The translations under genes were made by a program, and so were the position numbers. 64,000 nt of DNA from Liriodendron chinense (lineage: Eukaryota; Streptophyta; Magnoliopsida; Magnoliales; Magnoliaceae): the NCBI GenBank assembly GCA_003013855.2, contig ML058449.1:1178001-1242000 (forward strand), read 5' to 3'. Shown here piece by piece: positions 1 to 11,809 of this stretch. Within the stretch, counting starts at the first letter, position 1, and each line of letters starts with the position of its first letter. The notes under the pieces are model-generated. The model made no database searches and was not told the origin of the DNA. It saw nothing but the letters and a program-made list of their open reading frames with translations.

Positions 1-62
1 AGAGAATGATAGAAATGACATACCTTATTATCTTTATTCTTGGTTTATAATTCACATTTAGG

Positions 63-968
63 TAGGCCTGCACACGGGTCGGGTTAGGGTCGGGTTGGGC
101 CCAACCCTGGACCGAACCTAAATATATTTAAAGGTCCGGGTTTCGGTCCGGGTCGTGACCGGGTTGAGCTGACCCAACCCTAACCCTACCCTACTTGTAA
201 AAGGGTCCACCCTAACCCTACCCTACCCTATATGTTAAACTGGGTCGAGTCAGGTCAGGTTAGGACTATGTTTCTATGGTGTGGTCCACTTAAGATTTGA
301 GTTAGCTTCATTTTTGGTATCATATCCTAAAATGAACTTTCAAAATAGTTGGATGGTGTGGATTTAAGACACATAATCAGGGGCCACCTACGTTGGTGGA
401 TCCTAGATGTCACCTAATATGCTTTCTGTGAGTGTGAGATGAGCGTAGCTTGGGTGAGAGTCGGTAAGACCCAAAACCAGCCATGTGGGTGAGACCCTAA
501 CCATGAGGCTCACCTCGATGTATATATTGTAAATCCATGCCGTCCATCTACATTTCCAAATTATTATAGGACAGTCTCAAAAAAGAAGCAGATAAAAGCG
601 TTAGGTAGACCACACCACAAAAATCAGTGGTCATTGAACTCCCACCATTAAAAGATTCTAGAGTCCACCCTAATGTTTATTGACCATTCAACCTATTGAT
701 AATGCTAAATAAATATTTTTAAAAGCAATAAACTAGTATAAACGGGGCGGTTCGGGTCGGGTGAAACGGGTCGGGTATACACGGGTCGGGGTACGGGTCG
801 GGTTGGGCGGGTTTGGCATGTATCCTAAACCGTACCTAAATTAAAAACAGTCCAGCCGCATTTACTCGGGACCGGACTGTTTTCTCAATCGGGTCGAGAC
901 GGATCGGGTTACTACCGGGTCGGGTCGGGCCGGTTAGGCGAGGTTAACGGGGCAGATGTGCAGCCCTA
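63..968. mobile_element. Non-autonomous hAT-like element with exact 8-bp TSD
   Basis: The 8-mer CATTTAGG occurs directly before (55-62) and directly after (969-976) this block. The ends are imperfect inverted repeats: TAGGCCTGCACACGGGTCGGG on the left, and TAGGGCTGCACATCTGCCCCG when the right end is read on the minus strand. An 8-bp duplication with such termini is the hallmark of the hAT superfamily. Both subterminal parts (about 75-250 and 740-960) are crowded with GGGTCGGGT-type motifs, as in many plant hAT MITEs that need subterminal transposase sites. The interior (about 285-720) holds a decayed foldback MITE of the family common in this window, so that element is nested. There is no transposase ORF, so it depends on an autonomous element elsewhere. 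Confidence 0.8.
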
Positions 969-976
969 CATTTAGG

Positions 977-3440
977 GTATAGATGTGAGTTGGTCATTAA
1001 CTTGCACCAATGAGAATATAGTTTTAAAAGTATATAAGACTACATTTCTATGTTAGTTTTGCAGCACAAAAAAATTGTGGTGACTATTCAAATATACTCA
1101 TAGTATAATTGCAAGGCAATTCAGATAGTCCAAATTTATGATCCAATTATGGATGGAGTATAATAGAAAAATAGTACTGAGAAAATAATATTAATTGTTT
1201 GATTTTTTTGGGCCACTTATTGTTTTTGTTTAATAATCTATTTGATGGATATTAATTGGATTATTGGGATTGCTTTATCGGTATGATTTTAGATTTATGC
1301 TCTCCATACACAATGAAATCCGCAATTTGGATGGTTTAGATTGCTGTGCATGGGTGTCACATGTGAGGATGATGTACATAAGTTGTACTAGAGGTTCTAA
1401 TAGAGCCATATTAGTTCTACCAAACATATTGTATTTATAGAATATCTCATCCATAGAAAATGTAGGCCACGCTATTTTGGTCATCTAATATAAAAATTAA
1501 GCCAATTCACTTATTAAGTTGAACAAAAAGTAAAAATCAATGGACAGTAAATACTAGTGTGGCCCACCTGGTATTATCTAAGACAAGACTTGATTGGCCC
1601 ACAGACCACTATTAGAGATGGATTTTAATCTATGTATTTAACCAAACAACTTTTAAATGTGCTTTGCTTAGGTTTCACGCTTCGAAATTCATAACTAATA
1701 CAATGACTCTAATCCCAAGTTCTAGGGTATGAATTAAAATTCGAGCATGCATTCTTTGAAATTTTATTTCACATATCGCATGTTTAAATTAAAACCAAAT
1801 AAAACTTCATTGACTATCATTTAACTCAAATTTAAAATTTAAATTAACTAATCTACTTCCATTAAATTTTCTATTAATAGAAAGCTTCACTAATGTCTTC
1901 TTACATTGAATTCATGAAATAAAATAAATTGACCTAATACATAGATGACACTTTTGTGGAAATGACCGTCTAGATACTTAGCTTCACTTGTGGCTTATTT
2001 TTCCTAAAAACTTGCATATGTTATTTAATTGGGTGAGTTAAAGTGCCAGTAAGGTCATATTCACCACAATAAGATTCTAAAGAAGATATAAACAATTTGA
2101 TAAAAATGAAAACAAAACAGAATATTCGTAGGACAAAGATACATCTAAGCTTACCCTAACATGCAATGCATGACTACATGATGCCAATGTTATGAATACA
2201 TGACACACAATGTAAGTTTGTTTCTTATTTATTAATTAAGCAGAGTTGTTTTTCATGACTCGCACGACACTGACATTATGAACCTTTTGCAATCCTTACA
2301 TGCTCACCTAACTGGTCTGGTGTTGTAGCAATTTTGACATGCTCACAGATCAGAGCACTCGGATCTCGTACAACACTGATAATAAGAACCTTTTACAATC
2401 CTGACATGCTCACCTAACCAGTTTGGTAAAGCAGCGATCCTGACATATACACAAATGAGCAATATTGACATGCTCATCGATCCATCGCCAAAAATAAAAA
2501 TAAATCCAATTTTAATTTCATAATTTATTTTCACTTATATCATGATTATGTAACCAGTTCATATCTTAGAAAATCGTAATACAAGTCGATAATACAATTC
2601 TCATGATGCATGCAATATTCGTGAATAGACAACTTTAACAGGAAAACCATACTCAACAATAATTATGAGATTAACAATAAATAGATTAAAACAATATGAG
2701 ATTTTAACATAGTTTAAGGGAGCGCACAAGAGTATAGCTTTGATACGTTTCATAATCAAGTAATTCAACAAAAAACAACTTCAAAGAAATTAAATAATGT
2801 AAGGAATACATCCAAAGTTTTGGGAATCAAGTAACGACAGTCAAGGAAAAATTTTCAAGGCAAAGATGAAAGAAAAGAGCTATTCTTACTAGGGAAATGA
2901 CTTTGAAAAGAGCTATTCCTACAAGGAAAATGGCAAAGCCCAAGACAAAAAGAGCTAGACCCAAATAAAAAGACATTGTAATATACATAAAAATCCAATT
3001 AAGGAGGGATATAAGAAAAATCCCTTATCCAAGATTAAAAGCAGCAAAGTTTATAGACAAATGTTGCCATGCTCTGAAATTCGGGTACACGAGTGACTTG
3101 AAACCCAAATCCAAACCCATGAACTATATTATTAGATTAATAACATTCATATGTACAACCATCAATTCCATATATCATCATTTATAATAAAATTTAAACT
3201 ATCTTGAATCTAAACCAAATTGCATGTTTGCATAAAATAAATTTCCAAATGTTCCTATTGCATTAACCATTATAAATAAAATTAAACCTAAAGTTGAATG
3301 AAATTATAAATCTACGTATAGGTTTTTTGGATCATGTTAGAGCATAAGTAAAAAATGAAGCAAATTTGAAGTTCAGGTGGACCAAACAACAAAAAACGAT
3401 GGAGAAAACGTCCACTATTGAATCCTCAAATATCCATCAT
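977..3440. other. AT-rich intergenic DNA, no gene recognised
   Basis: About 2.5 kb of AT-rich sequence. The only open frames are short (under 70 codons) and show no family resemblance. A short local repetition of motifs such as TTTTGACATGCTCACC is visible around 2290-2480. I found no RNA gene, promoter with a following ORF, or clear transposon end here. Confidence 0.5.
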
Positions 3441-4560
3441 AATGAATGGTTAGATCAAGGTGGGTCCCACTAAGATTAGTGGTGAGCAAGAGGAGAGGAG
3501 GTAATAGAGGGAGGGAATTGATTTCCCCCACAACACACATTGCCGGTTTTGATTTTTTTTATTTATTATTGAGTTAATTTTTTTCTTTAAAACTATGGGC
3601 CTCATTGGTGATGTTTGTGAGGGATCAACTCCATCCATTATTTTAGTTAGATCGTGATTTAACAGGTGTTAAAAAATAAGGTAGGTCAAAAGCTTAGGTG
3701 GGCCATACTGATAAAAAGGAGGAGCCTATCGTTGAAACTCTCTGTGGTCCACTAAGACGAGTAGATGGTGAGAATTTGACCGGTTTCGTGGATGGACAAT
3801 TGAATGATGACTTTGATGAATGAACAACTAGAATTGATTTGAATGGTTGAATGGTTGGATATGGTGCATGGTTAGGATGGCCTAATCTGGCTTAAAAGTG
3901 TATTTTCAATGATTTGGATTGATGTTTGAGCAGATGGGGATGATTTGAAAGTTTGAGATGAATGTGAGAGAGTGTATTTGTATGTATACGTGGGTAAGGT
4001 CAATAAATTATAAATTAAACGGTTAGATAAGTGTATACATGGGCGGTAGTTAAGGTGAATGGGTCAGATTTATGATTAGATATGTACACAAGCAAATTTA
4101 ATGGTTCTAAAGTTGATTTACTAGGATCGGATGGTCCAAAAGTGAAGTGAACGGTCGGATGTCCTCCTTAATGATGTGTAGCCAACACAACAGTTACGTT
4201 GATGGTCGATTGAGTGTATTATTACTTATTTTATGTTTTTTTATGATTGTTGTATGGTATATGTGAATCTAAGTGTATATATGTGTGTCAGTACAAGTGT
4301 CATTCTCCTAAAGTGCAATTTTACATTGGAATGTCCGTAGGGATAAGAGATCATGTACTTATACGAGCATGGAAATTCTCAAAGTATTACAAGGGTAGAA
4401 AGAATTTGAAATTAAACAAATACGAAAAATTGGGAATAAAATTTCTACAAAGAAGGAACCCAGTGAGTAGAATCACTTACTTGACGATGATATCAACCTA
4501 AACCAAACCCAAATTTAGCTTGACTTAGTTCGACTTGGCTTGACCCAGTTGCGATGTGGT
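3441..4560. repeat. Decayed foldback-MITE remnants and low-complexity intergenic DNA
   Basis: Fragments such as GGTGGGTCCCACTAAGATTAG (about 3460) and GATGTTTGTGAGGGATCAACTCCATCC (about 3610) resemble arms of the foldback family that is dense at 8-18 kb, but no complete element can be delimited. The part from 3900 to 4200 shares wording with about 30800-31040 (a segment ending in GTCCAAAAGTGAAGTGAACGG against CATCCAAAAGTGAAATGGATG), so it is a dispersed repeat. No gene is supported. Confidence 0.35.
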
Positions 4561-4689
4561 TGCAACTCGAGGTGCAAAAATTAACTTGGTTAAGAAAAGA
4601 AAGTATTTTTTTGGTTAAAAAATATTTTAAATAATAATAATAATAATAATAATAATATATTATATATTATATATAATTTGTTTGTGAAA

Positions 4690-5345
4690 ATGATATGGTT
4701 TTCTCACCTTTGAGATAGTCCCATATTGGATAGGAGAGAGAAAAAATAACTTTATTAATAGGGTGTGAAGTACCTTGTGGTTTCATTGCTAGGAGAGAGG
4801 ACTACCAAGGCTTGTGTGCGGTGCACGGGTACAGGCTCAGGCTCAAGCATGTGCACGGGCTCGAACTTGGTCACGGTCTCGGACTCTGACTTGATGCGAG
4901 GGTTTGGGCATGTGAGGCAGTGTGGCTATAGAGGCGCTAGTGGCGTAGAGGAGTGCTGTGGGAAAGAGGTCTGACAAAGAGACCTCTCTGCCTTTTATAA
5001 GGGGTTGTAGAGTTATTTAAGAGATTTGGTGTAATTGATCTTGCAGTAACAGTCCAGATTATACAAAAATTGTTGCATGTGGCTAGCCTAACAGTCAGAA
5101 ATGGCTAGTTACCATCTCTAAACGGCTAGCATGCAGTCTCCCACATGTGCCAATGGTCAGAAACTGCCAATAACAACTAGTTTCTCTCCAACAGTAAGAA
5201 ATAATCAAATGGCTTTATGACTTTAGAACGAAACTCCCAGCTACCCTTGCCTATATAAACAGGGCTGTGCTGGTTCATTCCAACACAATTAACACCACCA
5301 ATAGTTCAATTATTCGACAACTGAACTAACATCTCTAGTTTTTTT
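4690..5345 (+). repeat. LTR-like fragment with TATA box
   Basis: The phrase AGTCCCATATTGGATAGGAGAG (about 4713) is the type of sequence seen in many plant copia LTRs. A good TATA motif, CTATATAAAC, lies at 5251-5260 and is followed by a C/A-rich leader. Neither a partner LTR nor a target duplication is visible, so this is called only as a probable LTR remnant. The short ORF at 4765-4974 lies inside it and has no recognisable domain. Confidence 0.35.
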
Positions 5346-5442
5346 TTTCTTTGAGCCAGAAGGTTTATATACAAACCTGAGATTGTCATGACCAAAAGGT
5401 CCATAAGAACTAGACTAATGCAGTGGTCTAACTCTGCAAAGC

Positions 5443-5444
<2 letters not shown>

Positions 5445-5485
<41 letters not shown>
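5445..5485. repeat. (CT)n microsatellite
   Basis: A nearly pure CT dinucleotide run of about 40 bp. It produces a meaningless RE-repeat on the opposite strand. Confidence 0.9.
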
Positions 5486-5489
<4 letters not shown>

Positions 5490-5649
5490 TCTCCATTTGG
5501 GATTTTCTTTTCTTGTCCATAAGGACAACGTGTTTTCACGTGCTTCAACTTGTCCTTAATATTTTGTATTTTCGATTTCCAAATTTCCACTTTTTCTGTA
5601 ATAGCATATTTGTAATTTGAGATTCACAAATCTCAACCGCTATGAATGA

Positions 5650-6270
5650 TAATGTCCTCTACATTTTCTTTTCTTTCTTTATTTTTTTTATTAGTAATGA
5701 TTTTATTGAAAGGAGGCAAAACAATCTCACATAGTTACAAATCTGCCTAATAGAATAACGATAAAGGATATTAAAAAAGAGCTTTTATATTTGAGGTCTA
5801 CTCTATTACATCTGATTTAGCCATTCCAAAGACATTCAAGACCTACTTATGCTGATTACGAAATCACTAGGTTATTTCTCTCCCTATAAGGCTCAAATGC
5901 GAGCCAAAAGGGCTAATCTCCATAGCATCCTTCCTCTCAATCCAATTCTGCCCCATGCTTGGCAAGGAAGAGGCTTTCAATTGAGCTCGACATGAGCTTA
6001 AAATGTGCTAAAAAAGGCCTCCGAAGAACTTTACCCACAGCCTACTAGTACTAACCGAAGGGTGACGAATGAAGAGATGGTCCTCCTTGCTTGCATGCAC
6101 AAAATATAGAACGTTTGTAAACACCATCTTCCTCTTGTGAAGGTCATCAATTGCAAGCATTTTATTCCATCCCACCAACAACGCAAACACTGCATCCCAC
6201 AACATGTGATTGCAACTACCCCCACAAGGCCATATCCAACACAATCCAGAACGGGCCCATCAAATCAACA
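5650..6270 (-). pseudogene. L1-type LINE ORF2 3' fragment (reverse transcriptase zinc-binding end)
   Basis: On the minus strand, 6244-6008 encodes a peptide with NHMLWDAVFALLVGWNKM, then DDLHKRKMVFTNVLYFVHAS and DHLFIRHP. This matches the C-terminal zf-RVT region of plant L1 ORF2 (pattern: WDAVF.. LRKR..V..NVC..C...E....DHLFLHCP). The cysteines expected around VLYFVHAS are lost, and stops and frameshifts follow. The minus-strand 3' end (about 5700-5655) has TTTCAATAAAATCATTACT followed by an A-rich tail, typical of a LINE 3' terminus. It is a dead, 5'-truncated copy of about 0.6 kb with no reverse transcriptase core. A sister copy lies at 37230-37860 with the same flanks, so the two arose by segmental duplication rather than by separate insertions. 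Confidence 0.7.
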
Positions 6271-6289
6271 ATTCAAATCACTGACTGAC

Positions 6290-6817
6290 GGGCGCGGATT
6301 TCCTGCGAAAGCCTTGTGCAGGAAGTTCCTGCGCTCGAAACCAAGGTGGGGGCCACAATGATGTTTTTTGATGAATCCACCCCGTCCATCCGTTTTGGGA
6401 GCTCATTTTAGGAAATCAGAACAAAAATGAACCGAATCTAAGACTCAAGTGGGCCGAAAACGTGAGGATTAAACGTCCATAGTTGAAATATTTGTGGAGC
6501 CAAAGGAGTTTCGAATCAGGATAATATTTGTGTTTCCAGTTCATCCCAGTAGTAGTGACGTTATAAACGGTATGGATGTCATATAAACATCACTGTGGAC
6601 CCCAGGGAGGTTTCAACGGTAGTAATTTACCTAACCACCTTTTCCTTTAGTGAGGCCCACTTGAGTCTTGGATCCGGTTCATTTTTGTTCTCACGTCCTC
6701 AAATGACCTCCCAAAATGGATGAACGGGGTGGATTCATCAAAAAAATCACTGTGGCCCCACCTTGGTTCCCAGCGCAGGAACTTCCTGCGCAAGGCTTTC
6801 GCAGGAAATCCGCGCCC
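6290..6817. mobile_element. Mutator-like foldback MITE with degenerate 9-bp TSD
   Basis: The outer 60 bp on each side form a near-perfect inverted repeat, starting GGGCGCGGATTTCCTGCG and ending with its complement CGCAGGAAATCCGCGCCC. The repeat continues with decay towards the centre, so the whole 528 bp can fold back. The flanks CTGACTGAC (6281-6289) and CTGACCGAT (6818-6826) agree at 7 of 9 positions, with two transitions; the first five are identical. The segmental duplicate near 37850 lacks the element. The terminus GGRCGCGGATT is shared with the element at 9906-10444. There is no coding capacity. Confidence 0.75.
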
Positions 6818-8092
6818 CTGACCGATGGCCTGTTGTAGGCAACCCAGCCAGCTGAACCTGTTTTAAAATATTAACAGGCCTTGAACCGGCTCATTTTTAA
6901 TTACTTAAAACAGTCAAGTGTTTTGTGCACCTGAGGTCCTTCGCTAACTAGACTGGATCATGGCCTGCATCCATATGTTTATATATGCTCGTTTGTAGCT
7001 GGGCCATTTGTATAAGACACTTTGGGCAGCCCACCTGATGACTAAGCAGGTCTGATCCATCCATCCCTCCAACATTCAACCTACAAGTATTCCTTAAGTG
7101 GATCACAGGCCCCAATATCATTGCATGTGGGGCTCACTTGAGGCACACCTAATGAACGGTCCAAAATATTTCTGTATGTGCTCCCCATTCTTCTTTGATC
7201 CATCGTAAGATTCAGCCACAAATTGATTTTAATACCTAATAATAGAGAGAAAGAGGCAAATATGCCGCAATGGCCACAAGGTTGCTCGCTGTTGCACTTG
7301 TCCTTGCAAGCTCTAGTAGGCTAGTTTGGACCAACGGGCTGTTGTACAGGGTCCAAACTTGGCCCGATTGAAAAAGAAGCTTGAATTTTAAGCCCAGCTG
7401 ACGACCCTAATTTTCCAACCCCAGTCCAATTCAAGGCGGGCCAGGCCTGAAAACTTGATGGGCCAGCCTGACCCATTGAAAGCCCTAAATCCAAGAGTTA
7501 GATGGGCCACCCCATAGTTATTGCTATAAATTCAGGACCTGAATTGCATGAAACCTGGATACAGGGAATTCGAATTCCCTCCACCGCACATATGGCCCAA
7601 TGATAATGCTGCGTATGCCCTTGTTAGGCAAAGATTTCCTTAAAATGATGTGTTAGGGGCATTTTTTATATTTTTATTTTTCATTTATTACTTATGAAAG
7701 CTAAAAATTTACTTTTTTTTAGTCAACTTAGAATGATAAACGTACTTTTGAAAGTAACTTACCAAACTTGCAAATGGCCATGAGTGGTTTTTTTTTTTTT
7801 AGAAGGGATTTTATAAATTAGTTTCTCATTAATACAGTATTTACATCCTGTGCCTTTTTAAATTACATTTTCAGTAACATCCCTTATTAATCAAGTTTTT
7901 GTCAAAGGGTACCTTCCGTTTGTATTTCTTAACTTCCATTATTATTTTTCCTCAAATGACAAAAATGCCCACTAATTAATGAGAATAGATGTAATTATAA
8001 TTAATGAGATATAATTATCAAGAAAATGTTGAAAAAAAAATTCCAGAGATTTTTTTAAAACCAGATTGCATAGGGACGTGGCAACGGTTGGT

Positions 8093-8524
8093 GTTGTGGG
8101 CCCACAATGATGTATGTTTTTTATCCATGCCATTCATCCATTTTTTGAGATCATTTTAAGGCATAAGCCCAAAAATGAGGCAGATATAAATCTTTGGTAG
8201 ACCACACCATAAGAAAAGCGATGATTCAATGACCATCATTAAAAACTCCATGGGCCACCATAATGTTTATTTTCCATCCAACCTGTTGATTAGGGCATAC
8301 AAACCTAGATGAAGGGAAAACGCAAGTACAGTTATAGCTTCATCCAAAACTTTTGTGGCCCCAAGGAGATTTTAATGGTGGTCGTTGAATCACGTACCGT
8401 TTCTTATGGCTTTAGTCCACCTAATATTTGGATCCGTGTCATTTCCGGCTCATGTCAAAAGAGGATCCGGCGAAATGGATGGACTGCGTGTATAAAATAC
8501 ATACAATGGTTGGGCTCACACAAC
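8093..8524. mobile_element. Foldback MITE (GTGGGCCCAC family)
   Basis: The left arm starts GTTGTGGGCCCACAATGATG and the right arm ends ATGGTTGGGCTCACACAAC, its inverted partner. The two halves carry the family's paired phrases: GAGGCAGATATAAATC opposite GATTTGGATC-type wording, and ATCCAACCTGTTGAT near the centre. Non-coding and decayed. Confidence 0.6.
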
Positions 8525-8574
8525 ATCATATGCAAAGCACTTTAATCTACCAGGAAGCAGGTTAAAGGAGCCAA

Positions 8575-8940
8575 TAGAGATGTTTGTGAAAAATCCACTT
8601 CATCCATCTGTTTTCAAATAACTAGAATAGAGCATTTCACATGAAATAGTAGGGATTGAACGCGTTACAGTGGCAAAAGTTTTATATCATGATGATATTT
8701 GTTTCTACAGTTTGTCTAAGCAGTAGCAATTCCATGAACGGTTTGGATGGCATATAAACAACATGGTCAGCTCCAAGAAGGTTTCAACGGTAGACATTGC
8801 TGTTCCCACTGTTTTGTTGGTGTGGCCCACCTACGTACTGGGATCTGCATGATTTTTAGAATCCTGTCCTATTGTGGTCCTTCTAAACAGATGGACCAAG
8901 TGGATTTTTTCATGGACATCTCTATGGACCCCACACAGCC
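8575..8940. mobile_element. Foldback MITE remnant (second subtype)
   Basis: GATGTTTGTGAAAAATCCAC on the left pairs with GTGGATTTTTTCATGGACATC on the right. The centre carries GAACGGTTTGGATGGCATAT, like the element at 6290-6817. The ends are eroded and no target duplication is visible. Confidence 0.45.
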
Positions 8941-9001
8941 CCGGCACAGATATCTCTGTGCGTGTCACAGGCAATCCGCTCGCTCATGTTAAAGGGTTTC
9001 C

Positions 9002-9422
9002 GGATTAGGTACGGACCAGCCTCAGCCAACATGAGGCGGCCCTAATTGTGGGTCTCTAGTATATGTATTGCATATCCATTCTGTCCATCCGTTTTGCCAT
9101 TCCTTTTAAGGCGTAAACAAAAAATTAGGCAGATCCAAATATTAGGTGGACCATCCAACCTGTTGATAAGGATACATATATTTGGATGAAGGGAAAAAAC
9201 AAATATCAGCTTGATCCAAAACTTTGTATCCCACAAGAAGTTTTTAATGGTGGACATTCAATCACCACTGTTTCCTGCGGTGTGGTCCACTTGAGATTTG
9301 GATCTGCCTCATTTTTGTGCTCATGCCCTAAAATGAGCTGGAGAAACAGATGAACGGTGTTGATATACAATACATACATCAAGATGGGCCCCACAATCAG
9401 TGCCGCACCTAATCCACTCCCC
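9002..9422. mobile_element. Foldback MITE with GGATTAGGTGCGGC-type ends
   Basis: The left end GGATTAGGTACGG pairs with the right end GCCGCACCTAATCC. The interior shows CAACCTGTTGATAAGG centrally and the standard pair of phrases (GGCAGATCCAAATATTAGG and CTTGAGATTTGGATCTGCC). A duplicated tail, GGCGGCCCCACAATCAGGGCCGCACC, follows at about 9453-9480. No duplicated target site is visible. Confidence 0.55.
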
Positions 9423-9622
9423 ACATCAGATGACATACAATGTATACTTCAAGGCGGCCCCACAATCAGGGCCGCACCTACTATGCTCCCCTTTCCTATG
9501 CTTTGAATTTAAAACATGAACCCAACAATCTATTGTTGCGAATGGCTGCATAGTGAAAAGGCCATGAACCCAACAATTGAGACCATTTGCTTGTTTGGCC
9601 ATCAAAATATTCACCAATTTTT

Positions 9623-9896
9623 TTAATCATCACGTTGATGTCCACTAACTGAACGGGGAGGATTGATAAACAATTGCAATGGTTCCTCCATTTGGGAGAG
9701 TCTGGATTGATCTACGTGTCTTAGGGACCCATGAGGAGACAATGCCGTATAGCGCCTACGTTTTTTTTCGTTTCCAAAAAAATGAATAAAAAAAAAGAAA
9801 AAAAAAAAGAAAGAGGAAGGGCTGATTTTAAACTCTTTCATAAAACCAGTAGTCATTCTTTCGCACCAACAGTCATTCTACCGCAGTCCCTCTACT
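9623..9896. other. Spacer without recognised features
   Basis: A-rich and C/T-rich low-complexity sequence between two foldback elements. Short overlapping frames on both strands have no family resemblance. Confidence 0.4.
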
Positions 9897-9905
9897 ATCT
9901 GCTAC

Positions 9906-10444
9906 GGACGCGGATTGGCTAGTGACCCCAACACCAACAATGGGGCTGGTGTCAAAGCTGTGTGGTTCCCACCATGATGTATGTGTTTTATCTACGCTAT
10001 CCATCCATTTTTCCACCTCATTTTAGGGCATGGGCCGAAAAATGAGGCAGATCTAAATCTCAGGTGGTCCACACCACAGGAAACAGTGGGAATTGAACGT
10101 CCATTGTTGAAAACTTCTTGGAGGCCACAGGAGTTTTGGATCAAGCTGATATTTGTGTTTTCACTTCATCCAGATCTGTGTGACCTTATCAACAGGTTGG
10201 ATGGAAAATAAACATCACGGTGGGCCCTGAGAGGTTTTCAACGGTGGACGTTCAATCAACACTGTTTTCCTGTGGTGTGGTCCACCTGAGATTTGGATCT
10301 GCCTCATGTTTGGGACCATGCCCTAAAATGAGGTGGAAAAATGGATGGATAGCGTGGATAAAACACATACATCAGTGGTGGGGCCCACACAACTTTGACA
10401 CCAGCCCCTTAGATGGTGTTTGGGTCACTGGCCCATCCGCGTCC
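9906..10444. mobile_element. Mutator-like foldback MITE, well preserved, 9-bp TSD
   Basis: The element begins GGACGCGGATTGGCTAGTG and ends CACTGGCCCATCCGCGTCC. The arms continue through GGGGCTGGTGTCAAAG and CTTTGACACCAGCCCC, then through the common GTGGGCCCCACC section to a centre near CAACAGGTTGGATGG. The flanks ATCTGCTAC (9897-9905) and ATCTACTAC (10445-10453) agree at 8 of 9 positions. A 9-bp duplication plus long arms fits Mutator-like elements. This is the best-preserved copy of the family here and shares its terminal GGRCGCGGATT with 6290-6817. Confidence 0.8.
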
Positions 10445-10539
10445 ATCTACTACCGTAAGTTGCCTGATACTATATTTCTAAAATGACTGAGATGACCTCA
10501 CTTCTTTTAATGGATTTCTTTTCTCATCCCGCTCTCTCC

Positions 10540-10850
10540 CACCTCTCTCTCCATGGATGAATGTGTTGATGATCCGAGCCCTCCATCTGGTTCAGCCGTT
10601 CAGACCACCTATGAATGGACAGTTATATTATTTTTTGAGCTATCAAATAATCCTTGTCATCCAGTTTTTGAACATCAACGGATGATCTAATAATCCCATT
10701 GTTTTATGTCGTGTGGCTTACTCAATCTTTTAAATCTACATCATTATTAGACTCATGCCCTGAAATGAAATGACAAAGCAGATAGACGGGGGTGGATTTC
10801 TCACAAGCATCTGGTGGGCCCCACCTAGCTTCCGACGACTCTTGCTTCAG
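10540..10850. repeat. Decayed half of a foldback MITE
   Basis: CGTGTGGCTTACTCAATC and GACTCATGCCCTGAAATGA, then GGTGGATTTCTCACAAGCATC and GGTGGGCCCCACCTAG, follow the order of a right arm. The left arm is too eroded to delimit. Confidence 0.35.
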
Positions 10851-10924
10851 AGTCTCGTCTCCCTACTTGAGAGTCCCGTTGATGGAATGGTTGAACCAAC
10901 ATGACAAATGTTTGTAACCCCACC

Positions 10925-11750
10925 ACTAGTGGGGCTCACCATGATGTTTATTTAAAATCAAATCCGTTCATCTATTTTTCCAGCTCATATTAGGGCACAG
11001 TACAAAAATTGAGGTGGATCAGAAACTGAAGTGGGATACACGACGGAAATAGATGTGCCTACTATTGAAAGATTATTGGGGTCCATTGTGACGTTTATAG
11101 GTCATCTAAACCGTTCATAAGGTTTTATAACAGTTTATAATGTCATTGTCTGTGTGATAAACTGAAATAAGAAAATTATTGGCTTGATCCAAAGATTTTG
11201 TGGCCCAAAGAATGTTTTAATGGTGAGTGTACAATATCCAATTTTTTTCTGTTGTGCCCAGTTAGATATGCTATATGGCTTATTTTTGGGATCATGACCT
11301 AAAATATCCTCGTGGAGCTCAACTTGATGTATGTATTCTATATCCACGCCGTCCATTCTCTTTAAAAGAGCATTTTAATGCACAAAGGTAAGATATACCC
11401 AAATCTCTTGTGGACCATACCATCGGAAAAAGTGGGTGAGTAACCATTAAAAACTTCTTCTAACCCACAAAAGTTTTGGATCAATATAATATTTATTTAT
11501 TTTCCTTCATCTTGGTTTGTATTTCCTTATCAACAGGTTTGATGGAAAATAAACATTAGGGAAACGTTACAGTGGGCCCTAGATATATTTTGATGGAGAA
11601 AAATTCAATCACTACCGTTTCTTATAGTATGGTCAACCTAAGATTTGGATCTGTCTAATTTTTTAGATCATGACCTAAAATAATCTGAAAAAAATTGATG
11701 GAACAGCGTAGATTTATAAATCATAGATTAATAAGTAGGTACTAACGTAA
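10925..11750. mobile_element. Two overlapping, eroded foldback MITEs
   Basis: A first copy runs from CTAGTGGGGCTCACCATGATG (about 10926) to CTCAACTTGATGTATG (about 11318). A second starts at that same point and runs to about 11750, with CCTTATCAACAGGTTTGATGG at its centre near 11533. Arm pairing is recognisable but interrupted by many substitutions; no target duplication was found. Confidence 0.4.
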
Positions 11751-11809
11751 GGGCTGCACCTTCTTGGGTAAGGCCGAGGACTGCACCTAATCTGATCCCC
11801 TAGTCAATA

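Larger units (their letters stand above)
5640..7215 (+). repeat. Segmental duplication, copy 1 (partner at 37205-38605)
   Basis: This block begins with AATGATAATGTCCTCTACAT and reappears in direct orientation at 37213. The similarity covers the LINE fragment, the segment around CAGGCCTTGAACCGGCTCA (6871), and the stretch around TTCCTTAAGTGGATCACAGG (7091). Copy 1 has gained the foldback MITE at 6290-6817, which copy 2 lacks. Copy 2 has its own extra sequence near 37930-38440. Confidence 0.7.

Noticed and set aside
5306..5590. 94-codon minus-strand frame with a long RE-repeat
   Set aside because: The repeat is the CT microsatellite read on the other strand; no domain.
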